A DNA stretch of 64,000 nucleotides, from positions 682,001-746,000 of the forward strand of contig NZ_JACCCW010000002.1 of the NCBI RefSeq assembly GCF_013410065.1, read 5' to 3'. Shown here one piece after another: positions 8,331 through 18,143 of this stretch. How positions within the stretch are numbered: the first letter of the stretch is position 1; every line of letters starts with the position of its first letter. Under the pieces are notes generated by a model, which was not told the origin of the DNA, ran no database searches, and saw nothing but the letters and a program-made list of their open reading frames with translations. This DNA is from Granulicella arctica (GTDB lineage: Bacteria; Acidobacteriota; Terriglobia; Terriglobales; Acidobacteriaceae). The position numbers and the translations under genes are program-made.

Positions 8331-9590
8331 TCAATTTTTCGCTAGCGGCGATGAAGGAGCTTCAGGTAGCTGCATGGGAAGATTGCCGAGCTCATCAGGG
8401 TCGTAGAAGAAAGGGTTGGAATCACGTTCGGAGATTTTCCCCGGGTCGGCGTCATCTGCCATTGGCCCTGCTCCAAAGATCGCAGATCTTCGCTGGAGTT
8501 CGATCATGTAGTCCTTGTCGAGAGCAATTTCTGCTGGGGTCGGTTCATTCAGCAACAAATCTCTGGGACCGAGATAGAGATAGGCATCCACCATCTTCGA
8601 GAATGGAGCTTCAGCCTCTTCTGGAGTTCCTGAGAATGTACCTTTCGCCGGGGCTGGGCCCAACGGAAGCTTGCCGCTATTCGCAACCCCGAAGAAAATG
8701 TTCCCCGTAGCGTGAGTCATGTCCATTAAGGCTGCCAACCACGTGCCATGGATATCCTGTACCAGCGATGGAATGGGCCACAAAGCCATGCGTGCCTCAA
8801 ACTCGTTGTTGTATTTCTCCAGAGGGCTCCAATTACCGAATCCTGTGTGATCGGCGATCACTAGGGTCAAGCCAGGATAATCCTTCTCATAAAGCCCGAC
8901 GCCTGTATTTCCCACATGGAAAAGATGTGCTGTGCCAAAGAGCATTAGCGCCTTGCGATGCTTCGAGAGCACCTCCTTTTCCATTACAGAGGCAATGCTG
9001 ACATCCCGCATCAGATATTGTCCGCGTCCGTAGTCAGCAGGGTCCTTGATTTTGCTCCAGTCAATGGGTGGATCGCAAGCCAACACACGGAGCTTCTTCT
9101 CTGTTGGCAGCGTTTGGTTGATCCTGCGGACTAACGGGAAAAACTCTTCGTAGAAGCCGGACATACCGCACATGGTCTGGGTGGTGTTGCGCCAAGTCTT
9201 CCGCACTTCCGACAACGGGACATCAGCGCCCGCAATGTATCGGTCTAAGGTGGGCTGATAGAGCGCATTGCCGCATTCCACGGCGATCACGTTAACCTTG
9301 CTCGGAAAGGAAGGATCGCGGATGAGGTGGAGAATAAAATCATCGAGATCCTTATTGCCGTGCGCTGCGCTCATGCCAACGACTTCGTAGCTGTCGAACG
9401 CAGCAAGAATAGTTCCTTTGGCATCCCCGGGTTTCGGATTGCTTCCCCTGGGATTCGGGGCTGGGATATTACCTGTGCCCTGAAAGGGCAGCGGACTTTT
9501 AGCAGGTTCTTGCGACAAGACTGCCATGTCGAAAAGCAGCATCAGAGATAGAAGCACACAAAAACGACCTCGATTGGCCAGCTTTTTCAC
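8331..9590 (-). CDS. secreted protein with an erythromycin-esterase/ChaN-like pattern
   Basis: The 419-residue protein begins with a signal peptide (GTG start, KKLANRGRFCVLLSLMLLF, cleavage near Ser-Gln 26-27) preceded by an excellent AAGGAG site. Mature segments include VVGMSAAHGNKDLDDF, then IAVECGNALYQPTLDRY and LMLFGTAHLFHVGN. This spacing of His-Gly, Glu-Cys-Gly and Gly-x-x-His motifs resembles erythromycin-esterase or ChaN/TraB-like folds, in which these residues line the active site. The resemblance is inferred by eye. The protein probably resides in the periplasm or outside. It is monocistronic, with 239 bases of apparently empty sequence on its 3' side and 250 on its 5' side. Confidence 0.7.
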   Translation of the reverse strand: MKKLANRGRFCVLLSLMLLFDMAVLSQEPAKSPLPFQGTGNIPAPNPRGSNPKPGDAKGTILAAFDSYEVVGMSAAHGNKDLDDFILHLIRDPSFPSKVNVIAVECGNALYQPTLDRYIAGADVPLSEVRKTWRNTTQTMCGMSGFYEEFFPLVRRINQTLPTEKKLRVLACDPPIDWSKIKDPADYGRGQYLMRDVSIASVMEKEVLSKHRKALMLFGTAHLFHVGNTGVGLYEKDYPGLTLVIADHTGFGNWSPLEKYNNEFEARMALWPIPSLVQDIHGTWLAALMDMTHATGNIFFGVANSGKLPLGPAPAKGTFSGTPEEAEAPFSKMVDAYLYLGPRDLLLNEPTPAEIALDKDYMIELQRRSAIFGAGPMADDADPGKISERDSNPFFYDPDELGNLPMQLPEAPSSPLAKN

Positions 9591-9840
9591 CAGGAATCTC
9601 CTTTTAGGGTTCTGATTCCTTTGACTTGTATCACTGAAACTTTGTTAGCTTATGAAAGCCGACAAATGCAATAAGCGGGAACAATAAAGCAATGTGCGCA
9701 TTCAAGATTGTTCGCGCCGATGGTTAACGACAAACGCGCATCTCGTAGGGCTACTATCAAATGGTCGGCAAACAGGAAGTTACGAGTAAACCTGCCGGGT
9801 ATATGCTTGCGGGGTCATAACCCAATGGGCCTCAAGCGCG

Positions 9841-10119
9841 TTATTCGATTGTCTCGTCGCGCTCGTAGAAGTCTTCGATCTCTGCTGCGGTTGCTGCGAT
9901 CTCGAAGCTGGTGAAGAGGTCGGCGATGCGTTCATTCGTGAAGCCTCGTTCGCGGAGGATACGAATCTCCTCGCTGAGCAGGTTGATCGCCTGTTCGAGG
10001 GTGTAGGTCTTCTCTGCGGAGACCTCAATCGGCTTCTCAGGCGCGCCGGCGGCGTCCTGTAGATCGCGGGCGGTCGTGATGATCTGTCCGGCGGTATATC
10101 TCTGTTCTTCGTGCGCCAT
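9841..10119 (-). CDS. conserved small helical protein
   Basis: A 92-residue acidic protein predicted to be mainly helical (TYTLEQAINLLSEEIRILRE). It has no signal peptide or membrane segment. A strong AAGGAG lies 8 bases upstream of the ATG on the minus strand. It is followed, in the direction of transcription, by 250 bases without a gene. It is downstream of and co-oriented with the hydrolase at 10174-10929, with a gap of only 54 bases, so the two may form an operon. Function not recognised. Confidence 0.7.
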   Translation of the reverse strand: MAHEEQRYTAGQIITTARDLQDAAGAPEKPIEVSAEKTYTLEQAINLLSEEIRILRERGFTNERIADLFTSFEIAATAAEIEDFYERDETIE

Positions 10120-10173
10120 TAAAACTCCTTGCGGTGTGTCGGTTTCGTGGTGCGGCTTGCCTGCGCCGCGTGT

Positions 10174-10929
10174 CTAGGTTGTGGTGACGTCGCCTGCGCC
10201 CAGTTTGCGGTGGAAGAGATCGAAGACGAGGCCGTAGAGACTGTATGCCAGCTCGGGGTCGTAGCGGAGACCTTCGTCGCGCATGAAGGCGTGGGCTCCG
10301 TTGACCTCGTGCCAGCTCAGGCGCGCGTTGAGTTCGTTGAGTCGAGCGAGCACCTTCATGCGGCCTTCGAGAGGGATGTGCGGGTCTTGGCGGCCCCAGA
10401 TCATGAGCAGTTCGCCGCGAATGTCGGCGGCGCGGGCGAGGGAGTCGTCACCTTTGCCGAGCGAGCCTTTGTGGATGTCGGTGGCGTAGAAGCAGGCGGT
10501 CGCGATGACGTCGGGGTTCATCGCGGTGCGAAAGGCGAGGTGTCCGCCGATGCAGATGCCCATGGCGCCGAGCTTGCCGGTGCAGTCGGGACGAGCGGCG
10601 AGGTGGTCGAGGACGGCGCGGGCGTCGGCGTCGTAGGCGGCGACGGTCTTGTCGGTCTTGAGGAAGTTGCCGCGGTCGGAGCCAGCTTGATCGTAGGCGA
10701 GGATGGTTCCGGCGGGCTCGGACTCGTGGTAGATCTCGGGCATGGCGACGATGTAGCCGTGTCCGGCGAGCATGGCGGCGGTGCGACGGATGGGCGCGGT
10801 GATCTGGAAGATCTCGGAGTAGAAGATGATGCCGGGATAACGGCCGGGCGCGGCGGGGCGCACGATGTGGGTCCGCATGGGACCGGTTGGTGTGTCGAGT
10901 GTGACGTGTTCGTCGTTGACGATGATCAT
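10174..10929 (-). CDS. dienelactone hydrolase family protein (second copy type)
   Basis: A 251-residue alpha/beta-hydrolase. The start at 10929 follows a GAGGAAG site. A longer open frame upstream is not protein-like. The catalytic set is intact: SEIFQ with Glu39, nucleophile elbow GICIGG (Cys126), Asp182 in GRQDPHI and His213 in GAHAF. It differs clearly from the homologue at 2853-3542, with little identity outside the motifs, so it is not a recent duplicate. The YLIVAMPEIYHE-like segment (60-68) and DRGNF region are typical of carboxymethylenebutenolidases. The enzyme is cytosolic. Its substrate cannot be deduced from context. Confidence 0.9.
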   Translation of the reverse strand: MIIVNDEHVTLDTPTGPMRTHIVRPAAPGRYPGIIFYSEIFQITAPIRRTAAMLAGHGYIVAMPEIYHESEPAGTILAYDQAGSDRGNFLKTDKTVAAYDADARAVLDHLAARPDCTGKLGAMGICIGGHLAFRTAMNPDVIATACFYATDIHKGSLGKGDDSLARAADIRGELLMIWGRQDPHIPLEGRMKVLARLNELNARLSWHEVNGAHAFMRDEGLRYDPELAYSLYGLVFDLFHRKLGAGDVTTT

Positions 10930-11030
10930 TGCTTCCTCGGTGATGCTTCCAGTGTGAGACGGTCGGACGCTTCCTGATGATAGCTGCTTCCGGCTGTGTA
11001 TGTTGTGTGCGAAGGGACGCTGCGGTTCTG

Positions 11031-11654
11031 TTAGCTGGGCAGGAACTTTGACGCGGGGAAGCCGTAGATGCGCAGCTTGAGGCAATACCATGCCTCGCCG
11101 CTGTAGACGGCGAGCTTGCGGCCGAGGCTGTACTCTGCTGGCCATGGAGCTGGGTGCGTGTGCCAGTCGAAGCTAAGTGTGGGTTGGACGCGGTTGAAGG
11201 TCTGCATGATGAGCGAGGCTCTAGGGAGATGGCTGGGCGAGCTGACGATCTCGGCGGAGTGCCAGTCGTGCTGGTGCATGATCTGGGCTGAGTAGTAGAT
11301 GTTCTGGATGGTGTTCTGAGCCTGATCCTCTTCGAGGATGACGGATGCGGGAACGCCTTGTGCCTCGGCAAACTGCGCCATGACGTGTGCTTCGGTGAAC
11401 TGGTTGTGCGCCGCGCCGCCGGTCATGATGAGGCGTGGAGCGATGCCGGTTTTGTACTCGCGAACGCCTTCGAGGACGCGCTCGCGCTGCTCGGGCGAAG
11501 GCGTTCCGTCGAGATTGGCTGGATAGCCGAGGACGATGAGCGTGTCGAAGTGAGGTTGCGCCGTGTCGCCGCTGGGAATGGTGCGGTAGTCGATCGCCAC
11601 GATGAGGATGACGAGCAGGATGAGGCTGACCACGATGCGAACGAGAGTCTTCAC
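11031..11654 (-). CDS. YdcF/SanA-type DUF218 protein
   Basis: The roughly 207-residue protein has one N-terminal membrane anchor (TLVRIVVSLILLVILIVAI) and a DUF218 domain. The family hallmarks are present: FDTLIVLGYPANLDGTPSP, Arg-rich R-x-R-V-L-E-G, RLIMTGGAAHNQFTEA and GVPASVILEEDQAQNTIQN. DUF218 proteins such as SanA and ElyC face the periplasm and influence envelope integrity. The exact chemistry is not established. The start is uncertain: GTG 11654 places the anchor at the N-terminus, while an ATG at 11708 would add 18 unlikely residues. It is transcribed toward the hydrolase gene. Confidence 0.85.
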   Translation of the reverse strand: MKTLVRIVVSLILLVILIVAIDYRTIPSGDTAQPHFDTLIVLGYPANLDGTPSPEQRERVLEGVREYKTGIAPRLIMTGGAAHNQFTEAHVMAQFAEAQGVPASVILEEDQAQNTIQNIYYSAQIMHQHDWHSAEIVSSPSHLPRASLIMQTFNRVQPTLSFDWHTHPAPWPAEYSLGRKLAVYSGEAWYCLKLRIYGFPASKFLPS

Positions 11655-11807
11655 TCCACCACGATAGCAAACGACCTTACAGCGAGGATGCACAGCTCGA
11701 GAAGGCAAGCTTCTCGTGGACTGTCATCGAGGTGATCCTCAGAATCTGTCCAAGAATTACAGTCGTAGCGTTGAAGCAAATCTTCTGGATGGAATAGGCA
11801 ACGATGA

Positions 11808-11841
11808 AATACAGGGGTCCTTCACTTCGTTCAGGATGACG
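11808..11841 (+). repeat. short-form polar hairpin repeat, copy 1
   Basis: Reads ACAGGGGTCCTTCACTTCG then TTCAGGATGACG. It belongs to the family found about 16 times in this window, always in this orientation. It lies between the DUF218 gene and uvrB. Confidence 0.85.
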
Positions 11842-11893
11842 ACATAAAACATACAACCGCAAAACTCTCTGAAGGGCAATTTGGGGGCAGTGC

Positions 11894-13882
11894 TTAGGAG
11901 AACAGAAACTCTTTGGTTCGCAGCTCCTTGACGGTGTCGCGTAGCTTGGCGGCTTTTTCGAATTCGAACTTCTTGGCGGCTTCGCGCATGTCGGATTCGA
12001 GCTTGCTGATGTAGGTATCGAGCTCCTGTTGGGTGGAGAAGTCTGGAACGCCTTCGGCGTCGTCGGTGAGGTCGGCGTAGTCAGCCTTCAGGATGCCTGC
12101 GAGGCCCATCTCGAGTGGCCGGTTGATGGACATCGGCGTGATGCCGTTCTCTTCGTTGTAGGCGACCTGCTTTTCGCGGCGACGATCGGTCTCGTTGATG
12201 GCGCGCTGCATGGAGTCGGTCATCTTGTCTGCGTACAGAATGGCGCGGCCTTCGAGATGGCGCGCGGCGCGTCCGATGGTCTGGATGAGGGAGCCTTGTG
12301 AGCGGAGAAAGCCTTCCTTGTCGGCGTCGAGGATGGCGACAAGGGAGACCTCGGGTAGGTCGAGGCCCTCGCGCAGCAGGTTGATGCCGATGAGGACGTC
12401 GTACTCGCCCTTGCGCAGGTCGCGGAGCAGCTTGATGCGTTCGAGGGTCTCGATCTCGGAGTGCATGTAGCGGCAGCGGACGCCGACTTCGGTGTAGTAG
12501 TTGGCGAGGTCTTCGGACATGCGCTTGGTGAGTGTCGTCACGAGGACGCGCTGGTTCTTGCTGGTTCGGTCGCGGATCTCGGCGAGCAGGTCGTCGATCT
12601 GTCCTTTGACGGGGCGGATCTCTACGACGGGGTCGATCAGGCCTGTGGGTCGAATGATCTGCTCGATCACGACGCCTGCGGCTTTCGTCAGTTCATATGG
12701 ACCAGGCGTTGCGGAGACGTAGATGATCTGTCCGGTGCGACCTTCGAACTCGTCGAACTTCAAGGGGCGATTGTCCATGGCGCTGGGCAGACGAAAACCG
12801 TAGTCGACGAGGTTCTGCTTGCGCGAGCGGTCGCCGTGCCACATGCCGTGAAGCTGCGGCACGGTGACGTGGGACTCGTCGATGAAGAGGAGGAAGTCGC
12901 GAGGGAAGTAGTCGAGCAGCGTCGGTGGCGGTTCGCCGGGCAGACGACCAGAGAAGTGACGCGAGTAGTTCTCGATGCCGTGGCAGTAGCCGACGGATTT
13001 GATCATCTCGAGGTCGAACCGCGTGCGCTGATGGATACGCTGCGACTCGACGAGACGGCCTTCCTTTTCGAGCTGTGCTTCCCACTCGAAGAGCTCGGCG
13101 AGGATGCTGTCGCTGGCGGCCTTCTTACGTTCCGGCTGCACGACGTAGTGTGACTTGGGATAGATGGGCAGGCGCGAGTACTTTTGCCGGACGGTGCCGA
13201 AGAGCGGGTCGATTTGGGACAGGCTATCGATCTCGTCGCCGAAGAGCTCGATGCGGTATGCGTTCTCGTCGTAGGTCGGATAGACCTCGATGATGTCGCC
13301 GCGGACGCGGAAGGTGCCTCGGCGGAAGTCGACGTCGTTGCGCTCGTAGAGGATTTCGACGAGGCGGCGCGTGATGTCTTCGCGCTTGATCTGCTGGCCT
13401 TTTTCGAGCAGCAGCAACATGCCGTAGTAAGCCTCGGGCGAGCCGAGGCCGTAGATGCAGCTTACGGAGGAGACGATGATGGCGTCGCGGCGCTCGAAGA
13501 GGCTGCGCGTCGCGGAGAGGCGGAGCTTGTCCAACTCCTCGTTGATCGTCGCCTCTTTTTCGATGAAGAGATCGCCGGATGGAATGTACGCCTCGGGCTG
13601 ATAGTAGTCGTAGTAGGAGACGAAGTACTCGACGGCGTTCGAGGGGAAGAAGGTCTTGAACTCGTGATAGAGCTGCGCGGCGAGCGTCTTGTTGTGCGCG
13701 AGGATGAGCGCTGGACGGTTCAGCTCGGCGATGACTTTGGCCATGGTGAAGGTCTTGCCTGAGCCGGTGACGCCGAGCAGCACCTGATCCTTCTCTCCGG
13801 CGTTGATACCGGCGCAGAGCTCGCTGATGGCGCGTGGCTGATCGCCCTGTGGCTTGTAGGTTGTGGAGAGCTGGAAGTCCAT
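11894..13882 (-). CDS. uvrB: excinuclease ABC subunit B
   Basis: UvrB is the damage-verifying helicase-like subunit of nucleotide excision repair. It loads with UvrA and recruits UvrC. The 662-residue protein is full length. It has Walker A GVTGSGKT at 39-46, the beta-hairpin with [18 protein letters not shown] near residue 90, helicase motifs including [12 protein letters not shown] (near 334) and [15 protein letters not shown] motif IV, the motif VI region [15 protein letters not shown], and a C-terminal UVR motif ([20 protein letters not shown]). The gene is monocistronic and divergent from a histidine phosphatase gene only 30 bases away, so their promoters overlap. LexA is encoded in the same window (28018-28623), but I did not find a convincing SOS box here. 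Confidence 0.98.
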   Translation of the reverse strand: MDFQLSTTYKPQGDQPRAISELCAGINAGEKDQVLLGVTGSGKTFTMAKVIAELNRPALILAHNKTLAAQLYHEFKTFFPSNAVEYFVSYYDYYQPEAYIPSGDLFIEKEATINEELDKLRLSATRSLFERRDAIIVSSVSCIYGLGSPEAYYGMLLLLEKGQQIKREDITRRLVEILYERNDVDFRRGTFRVRGDIIEVYPTYDENAYRIELFGDEIDSLSQIDPLFGTVRQKYSRLPIYPKSHYVVQPERKKAASDSILAELFEWEAQLEKEGRLVESQRIHQRTRFDLEMIKSVGYCHGIENYSRHFSGRLPGEPPPTLLDYFPRDFLLFIDESHVTVPQLHGMWHGDRSRKQNLVDYGFRLPSAMDNRPLKFDEFEGRTGQIIYVSATPGPYELTKAAGVVIEQIIRPTGLIDPVVEIRPVKGQIDDLLAEIRDRTSKNQRVLVTTLTKRMSEDLANYYTEVGVRCRYMHSEIETLERIKLLRDLRKGEYDVLIGINLLREGLDLPEVSLVAILDADKEGFLRSQGSLIQTIGRAARHLEGRAILYADKMTDSMQRAINETDRRREKQVAYNEENGITPMSINRPLEMGLAGILKADYADLTDDAEGVPDFSTQQELDTYISKLESDMREAAKKFEFEKAAKLRDTVKELRTKEFLFS

Positions 13883-13912
13883 CCTTATAGGATAAAGCTA
13901 CGGAGGGTTTCG

Positions 13913-14500
13913 ATGGCAGAACTTTGGTTGATTCGACATGGCGAGACGGAATGGAGTTTGAGTGGAGCGCATACGAGCCGAACGGATATTCCGCTGACGG
14001 ATCATGGCCGCCAGCGAGCGGCGGAGCTGAAGGAGTATCTTGCGGGAAAGACGTTTGCGGCGGTGTTGACGAGTCCGATGCAGCGGGCGCGGGAGACGTG
14101 TGCGATTGCGGGCTATGGCGATGTCGCCACGATCGACGAGGGGTTGCGCGAGTGGGATTATGGCGTGTATGAGGGGAAGACGACGAAGGAGATCCGCGTG
14201 GATCATCCTGGATGGTCGGTGTGGAAGGATGAGATCGTTTGCGGCGAGGCGGTCGAGCAGGTAGGCGAGCGCGCGGATGGTGTGATCTCGCGGGCGCTGG
14301 CGGCGATTCCAGTGGACACGAACGGTGCGGTTGCGCTGTTCGCTCATGCGCATATTCTGCGGATTCTCGCGGCGCGGTGGATTGGCTTGCCGGCGGATGG
14401 TGGAAGCCTGTTTGCGCTGGGAACGGGAGCTGTGAGCGTGCTTGGTTTTGAGCGCGAGACGCGGGTGATCGAACATTGGAATCGTGGATTTGAGGGTTAG
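13913..14500 (+). CDS. histidine phosphatase family protein (phosphoglycerate mutase-like)
   Basis: A 195-residue cytosolic enzyme of the RHG superfamily. The catalytic motif LIRHGETEWS is at residues 6-15, with the phospho-accepting His at 9. The second arm is SPMQRARET, and the second catalytic His lies in LFAHAHILR. Members dephosphorylate sugar phosphates, nucleotides or cofactor precursors such as alpha-ribazole phosphate. The subfamily cannot be decided here. A GGAGGG site precedes the ATG. It is divergent from uvrB and its 3' end is near the start of the TonB receptor gene, so these two may share a transcript. Confidence 0.92.
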   Translation: MAELWLIRHGETEWSLSGAHTSRTDIPLTDHGRQRAAELKEYLAGKTFAAVLTSPMQRARETCAIAGYGDVATIDEGLREWDYGVYEGKTTKEIRVDHPGWSVWKDEIVCGEAVEQVGERADGVISRALAAIPVDTNGAVALFAHAHILRILAARWIGLPADGGSLFALGTGAVSVLGFERETRVIEHWNRGFEG

Positions 14501-14504
14501 ACAT

Positions 14505-16742
14505 TTGAACTTGCGAAAGATATTCCTGTTTGGCTGCATGCTTTGGAGCGGTGCGGCGATGGCGCAGACACAGTTGCATGGGCATGTTGTGGATCGCTCT
14601 GGGCGGCCTGTGTCAGGAGCTGGGGTTGATGTAAATGGTCGTGCTGGCACAGTCTTCTCGGATGCTGCGGGCACGTTTGTGTTGGAGATCAAACCTATTG
14701 CGGGCAATGGTGTTGTGTTGCGTGCGCGGGACTCGGCCATGGATTCGGGGAACGTTTCGGTTGCGGTTACGAATCTTGGACAGGATGTGGAGTTGGTGAT
14801 GGTGCCTTCTTCGCTGAGTCAGCAGGCGACGGTGACGGCGACGCGGAGCTCGGTCGAGATGGGACCTGCGGCTGTGACGCAGAGTACGTTAAGCGGGGAT
14901 GAGCTGACGCGCTTTCCGGCGTTGACGCTTGATGAATCGCTGCGGCAACATGCGGGGTTCGAGCTGTTTCGCCGGTCGAGCGGCTGGGTGCAGAATCCGA
15001 CGAGTCAGGGAGTTTCGCTGCGTGGGTTGGGATCGACGGCGGTCAGCAGGACGCTGATTTTGGCGAACTCTGCTCCGCTGAACGATCCGTTTGGCGGCTG
15101 GATTCACTGGAATGAGCTGCCTCCAGAGGCGATTGACGCGGTGACGATCACGAGCGGCGGCGGATCGGATCTGTATGGATCGAGCGCGCTGGGCGGCGTG
15201 ATCGATGTGGTTCCGGCGCATCCGGAGACGACGCGCGCTGATGTGAGCATGGCGGCGGCGAGCGAGGATACGCGGACTGCGAGCGGTCGCGGCGATCTGC
15301 AACAGGGACGATTGCATGAGTTGGTGGCAGGTGAGGACTTTCGTACGGCGGGTTATATTTTGACTGCTCCGGCGGTTCGCGGGACGGTCGATGTGCCGGC
15401 GAATGTTCACTTCGAGAATGGGCGCGTTGAGCTGGATCGCACGATTGGCGCGGCTGGGCGTGCATTTGTAACCGGCAATGTGCTGAATGAAACACGCGGC
15501 AATGGGACTCGGCTGACGACGAATGGAACTCGGCTGTGGCGCTATCTTGCGGGCGATGACTGGAACGTTGGAGCGAGAACGAGCGGTCGGGCGAGGCTGT
15601 TTGGAAGCCAGGAGGTTTACCGGCAGAGCTTCTCGTCGGTGAATGCGACGCGGAGTGTCGAGACGCTGACGCGGCTACAGCGGGCGACGACGCAGGAGAT
15701 GGGCGGATCGACGGATGCTTCGTATCATCGGGCGCATCTGGCGTTTGTTGGCGGCGCGGATGTGCGGGACATTCGAGCGGGCGATCTGGAACGGCCGGTT
15801 ACTTCGGCGCATCAGGAGACCTCGTCGCGGCAGCGGTTTATTGGGGGTTTCGGCGAGGCGATCGGTGAGTTTGGACGCTGGTCGGGCGCGGCGTCGGTTC
15901 GGATCGATTCGGCATCGAATCTGGATACGACGATGTTTACGGGCGCGGTGCCGAAGATCATTCCGAATCGGAATGAGATTGTTGCGAGTCCGCGGGTTGG
16001 TGTGGTGCGGCAGTTGACGCAGCATGTGTCGGTGCATGGATCGGGGTTTCGGGCGTTTCGAACGCCGAGCATGAACGAGCTGTATCGCACGGGTCAGGTT
16101 GGATCGGAGACGACGCTGGCGAATCCGAAGCTGCTATCGGAGCGTGCGACGGGCGCTGAAGGTGGTGTCAGCGTACATGCGGCGCGAATCTCTGCGCAGG
16201 CGACTTACTTCTGGACGGAGGTAAATCGGCCGGTTGCGGCGGTGCTGGTGAGCAGCACGGCGACGACGATTCTGGAGATGCGGCAGAACCTGGGGCAGTT
16301 TCAGAGTCAGGGCGTGGAGACGAGTGTGCAGGTGAATGAGGACCATGCTATCTCGGCTAAATTCGGGTATCAGTATGCTCATGCGGTGGTGACGAATTTT
16401 TCGGCGCAGACGTCGCTGGTGGGGAACTGGATTCCGGATGTTCCGCGAGAGACGGCGACGGCGCAGGTGCGCTTTCGGAGTGCGCGTCTTGGCGATCTGA
16501 CGATTGCGGGACGCAACAGCGGGCGAGCGTTCGATGATAGCGCGAACACCTTTGTGCTGCACTCGTTCTTCCAGCTCGATGCGTATGGCGAGCGGTCGTT
16601 GGGACGCGGTTTTACGGTGTTTGTGTCGGCGCAAAATATGCTGGATCGGCGCGCGGATGTGGCGCGAACGCCGGTGCTGACGCAGGGGATTCCGTTTGTA
16701 GCTCAGGGTGGAATCCGGTTTGGCTGGGGCCGCTCGAGCTAG
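14505..16742 (+). CDS. TonB-dependent outer membrane receptor
   Basis: An outer-membrane gated beta-barrel of about 745 residues that imports siderophores, cobalamin or other large ligands using TonB energy. Order: signal peptide (LRKIFLFGCMLWSGAAMAQ), a carboxypeptidase-regulatory-like beta sandwich (about 22-100, LHGHVVDRSGRPVSGAGVDV), a plug domain (about 110-240, with GVSLRGLGSTAVSRTLIL and the GGGSDLYGSSALGGVIDV motif), then a barrel to the C-terminus. The extra N-domain is typical of Acidobacteriota and Bacteroidota receptors. The start is a TTG at 14505 with GAGGG nine bases upstream. A GTG at 14484 would lie inside the previous gene. The ligand is unknown, and no partner transporter is adjacent. 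Confidence 0.92.
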   Translation: MNLRKIFLFGCMLWSGAAMAQTQLHGHVVDRSGRPVSGAGVDVNGRAGTVFSDAAGTFVLEIKPIAGNGVVLRARDSAMDSGNVSVAVTNLGQDVELVMVPSSLSQQATVTATRSSVEMGPAAVTQSTLSGDELTRFPALTLDESLRQHAGFELFRRSSGWVQNPTSQGVSLRGLGSTAVSRTLILANSAPLNDPFGGWIHWNELPPEAIDAVTITSGGGSDLYGSSALGGVIDVVPAHPETTRADVSMAAASEDTRTASGRGDLQQGRLHELVAGEDFRTAGYILTAPAVRGTVDVPANVHFENGRVELDRTIGAAGRAFVTGNVLNETRGNGTRLTTNGTRLWRYLAGDDWNVGARTSGRARLFGSQEVYRQSFSSVNATRSVETLTRLQRATTQEMGGSTDASYHRAHLAFVGGADVRDIRAGDLERPVTSAHQETSSRQRFIGGFGEAIGEFGRWSGAASVRIDSASNLDTTMFTGAVPKIIPNRNEIVASPRVGVVRQLTQHVSVHGSGFRAFRTPSMNELYRTGQVGSETTLANPKLLSERATGAEGGVSVHAARISAQATYFWTEVNRPVAAVLVSSTATTILEMRQNLGQFQSQGVETSVQVNEDHAISAKFGYQYAHAVVTNFSAQTSLVGNWIPDVPRETATAQVRFRSARLGDLTIAGRNSGRAFDDSANTFVLHSFFQLDAYGERSLGRGFTVFVSAQNMLDRRADVARTPVLTQGIPFVAQGGIRFGWGRSS

Positions 16743-16796
16743 GTATTTGTAACTAGTAAAGATCTATATTATGGATGCGCACCTGTCATGCATGGA

Positions 16797-17249
16797 TTAG
16801 TGCTTGACGGCGATGGCTGAGATTTCGATCTTTGCGCCTCCGATGAGACCTGCGACCTGGACGGTGGCTCGTGCGGGTTTGGGATCGGGTATGAGTTTTT
16901 TGTAGACGGCGTTCATGGCTGGGACGTCGTTGAGATCGGTGACATAGATCGTGACGGAGACGATGTCGGCGTCCTGAAAGCCTGCGTCTTCTATGACTTT
17001 TTTCACTGCTACGATTGCGTTGGTTGTTTGCTGGGTGATGTCGATACCGATGACCTTGCCTTGAGCATCGGTGCCTATATGGCCTGCGATGTAGAGGGTG
17101 TTGCCTGCGATGTAGCCTTCGCTTAAGGGGGTGCCTTTTGTGAAGCCGATCACTTTGTTTTGAGCGAAGGCTGTGGCTGAAGCAGAGAGGGTTATGAGTG
17201 CGGCGAGTACGAGGCTTTGCTTCGTCCGTGCTGACTTCATGAGGTTCAT
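16797..17249 (-). CDS. secreted RidA (YjgF/YER057c/UK114) family protein
   Basis: A RidA-fold protein of 150 residues with an N-terminal signal peptide (ARTKQSLVLAALITLSASATAFAQ), which is unusual because RidA normally works in the cytosol as an enamine/imine deaminase. The start at 17249 follows CAGGAGACC. Conserved features include GNTLYIAGHIG, the QTTNAIVAVKKVIEDAG helix, the VTIYVTDLNDVPAMNAVY segment and PARATVQV, whose Arg is the family's substrate-carboxylate-binding position. It is probably periplasmic. It is convergent with the TonB receptor gene, and only 54 bases separate their ends. Confidence 0.88.
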   Translation of the reverse strand: MNLMKSARTKQSLVLAALITLSASATAFAQNKVIGFTKGTPLSEGYIAGNTLYIAGHIGTDAQGKVIGIDITQQTTNAIVAVKKVIEDAGFQDADIVSVTIYVTDLNDVPAMNAVYKKLIPDPKPARATVQVAGLIGGAKIEISAIAVKH

Positions 17250-17326
17250 TGGTGGTCTCCTGTTTGTAGACATCTTCTCATTTTTTCTTGCACGTATAAG
17301 CAGTGGATCAGTTTGATATTCCCTCA

Positions 17327-17380
17327 GCGGCTAAAGCCGCGTTGCGCAGTAGGCGTTTACGGCACGGCTGAAGCCGTGCC
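17327..17380. repeat. pair of small palindromes (REP-like)
   Basis: Two perfect hairpins lie side by side in the gap between the RidA gene and gph: GCGGCTAAAGCCGC at 17327-17340 and GGCACGGCTGAAGCCGTGCC at 17361-17380. Both carry a GGCT-x-AAGCC core. They differ from the polar repeat family seen elsewhere in the window. Confidence 0.7.
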
Positions 17381-17432
17381 CTTCCAAGGCGAGGACTCTT
17401 CAGGCCTCGGAGACGTGCTCTTTCATAATGCT

Positions 17433-18143
17433 TCACGCTGGTGGATGCATGAGCGATGCGATGGCTTTGGGCCAGGCTGCGGGTGAGTCGGCGAGGGCGT
17501 CTGGTTGCGCGGCGGCTAGTGTGTGGGGCGCGAGGCCGAAGGTGCAGCCGAGGGAGCGTGCGCCGCAGTTGCGGGCGGTGAGGATGTCTACGTCGCTGTC
17601 TCCGATCATGAGGGTTTGGGCGGCGGTAATGGTTTCTCCGGCGAGGGTGGAGGCTTCGGCGATGAGGGTTTTGAGGCCGTGGGGATCGGGTTTCTTGGTG
17701 TGGAAGCTGTTGCCGCCGTAGTTCTGGAAGAAGAAGCGGTTGAGGCCGAAGTGGGCGCAGATGTCGCGGGACGGGTTGACGGGTTTGTTGGTGAGGACGG
17801 CCATGAGCAGGTTCGGGCTGGCGGCGCGGATGGTTTCGATGGCTTCGATGACGCCGGGATAGACGGTGGTGAAGTCGAGTTTGTGGACGCGGTAGTAGTT
17901 GAGAAAAAATGTAAGTGCTTCGGTTACATACTGCTCGTCGTGGATGTCGCCTTCGGGATCGCCGAGGGCGCGGCGGACGAGCATACTGGCTCCGTCGCCG
18001 ATGTAGCTGGCGATGACGGCGGGCGGCAGCGTGGGTTTGCCGAGGTGCTCGAGGGTGGCGTTGACGGAGTTGCAGAGGTCGACGCTTGAGTCGATGAGTG
18101 TGCCGTCGAGATCGAAGACGAGGAGCTTGAGGGTGGAGGCCAT
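17433..18143 (-). CDS. gph: phosphoglycolate phosphatase-type HAD hydrolase
   Basis: A 236-residue HAD-superfamily phosphatase that probably removes 2-phosphoglycolate arising from DNA repair. HAD motif I VFDLDGTLIDSS carries nucleophile Asp10 and Asp12. An alpha-helical cap follows with YIGDGASMLVRRAL. Motif II is AVLTNKP, motif III is the Lys of the KPDPHGLK segment, and motif IV is LMIGDSDVDILTARN. The layout is that of Gph. The assignment to the exact substrate rests on overall similarity. The gene is alone on its strand, and its product is cytosolic. Confidence 0.85.
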   Translation of the reverse strand: MASTLKLLVFDLDGTLIDSSVDLCNSVNATLEHLGKPTLPPAVIASYIGDGASMLVRRALGDPEGDIHDEQYVTEALTFFLNYYRVHKLDFTTVYPGVIEAIETIRAASPNLLMAVLTNKPVNPSRDICAHFGLNRFFFQNYGGNSFHTKKPDPHGLKTLIAEASTLAGETITAAQTLMIGDSDVDILTARNCGARSLGCTFGLAPHTLAAAQPDALADSPAAWPKAIASLMHPPA

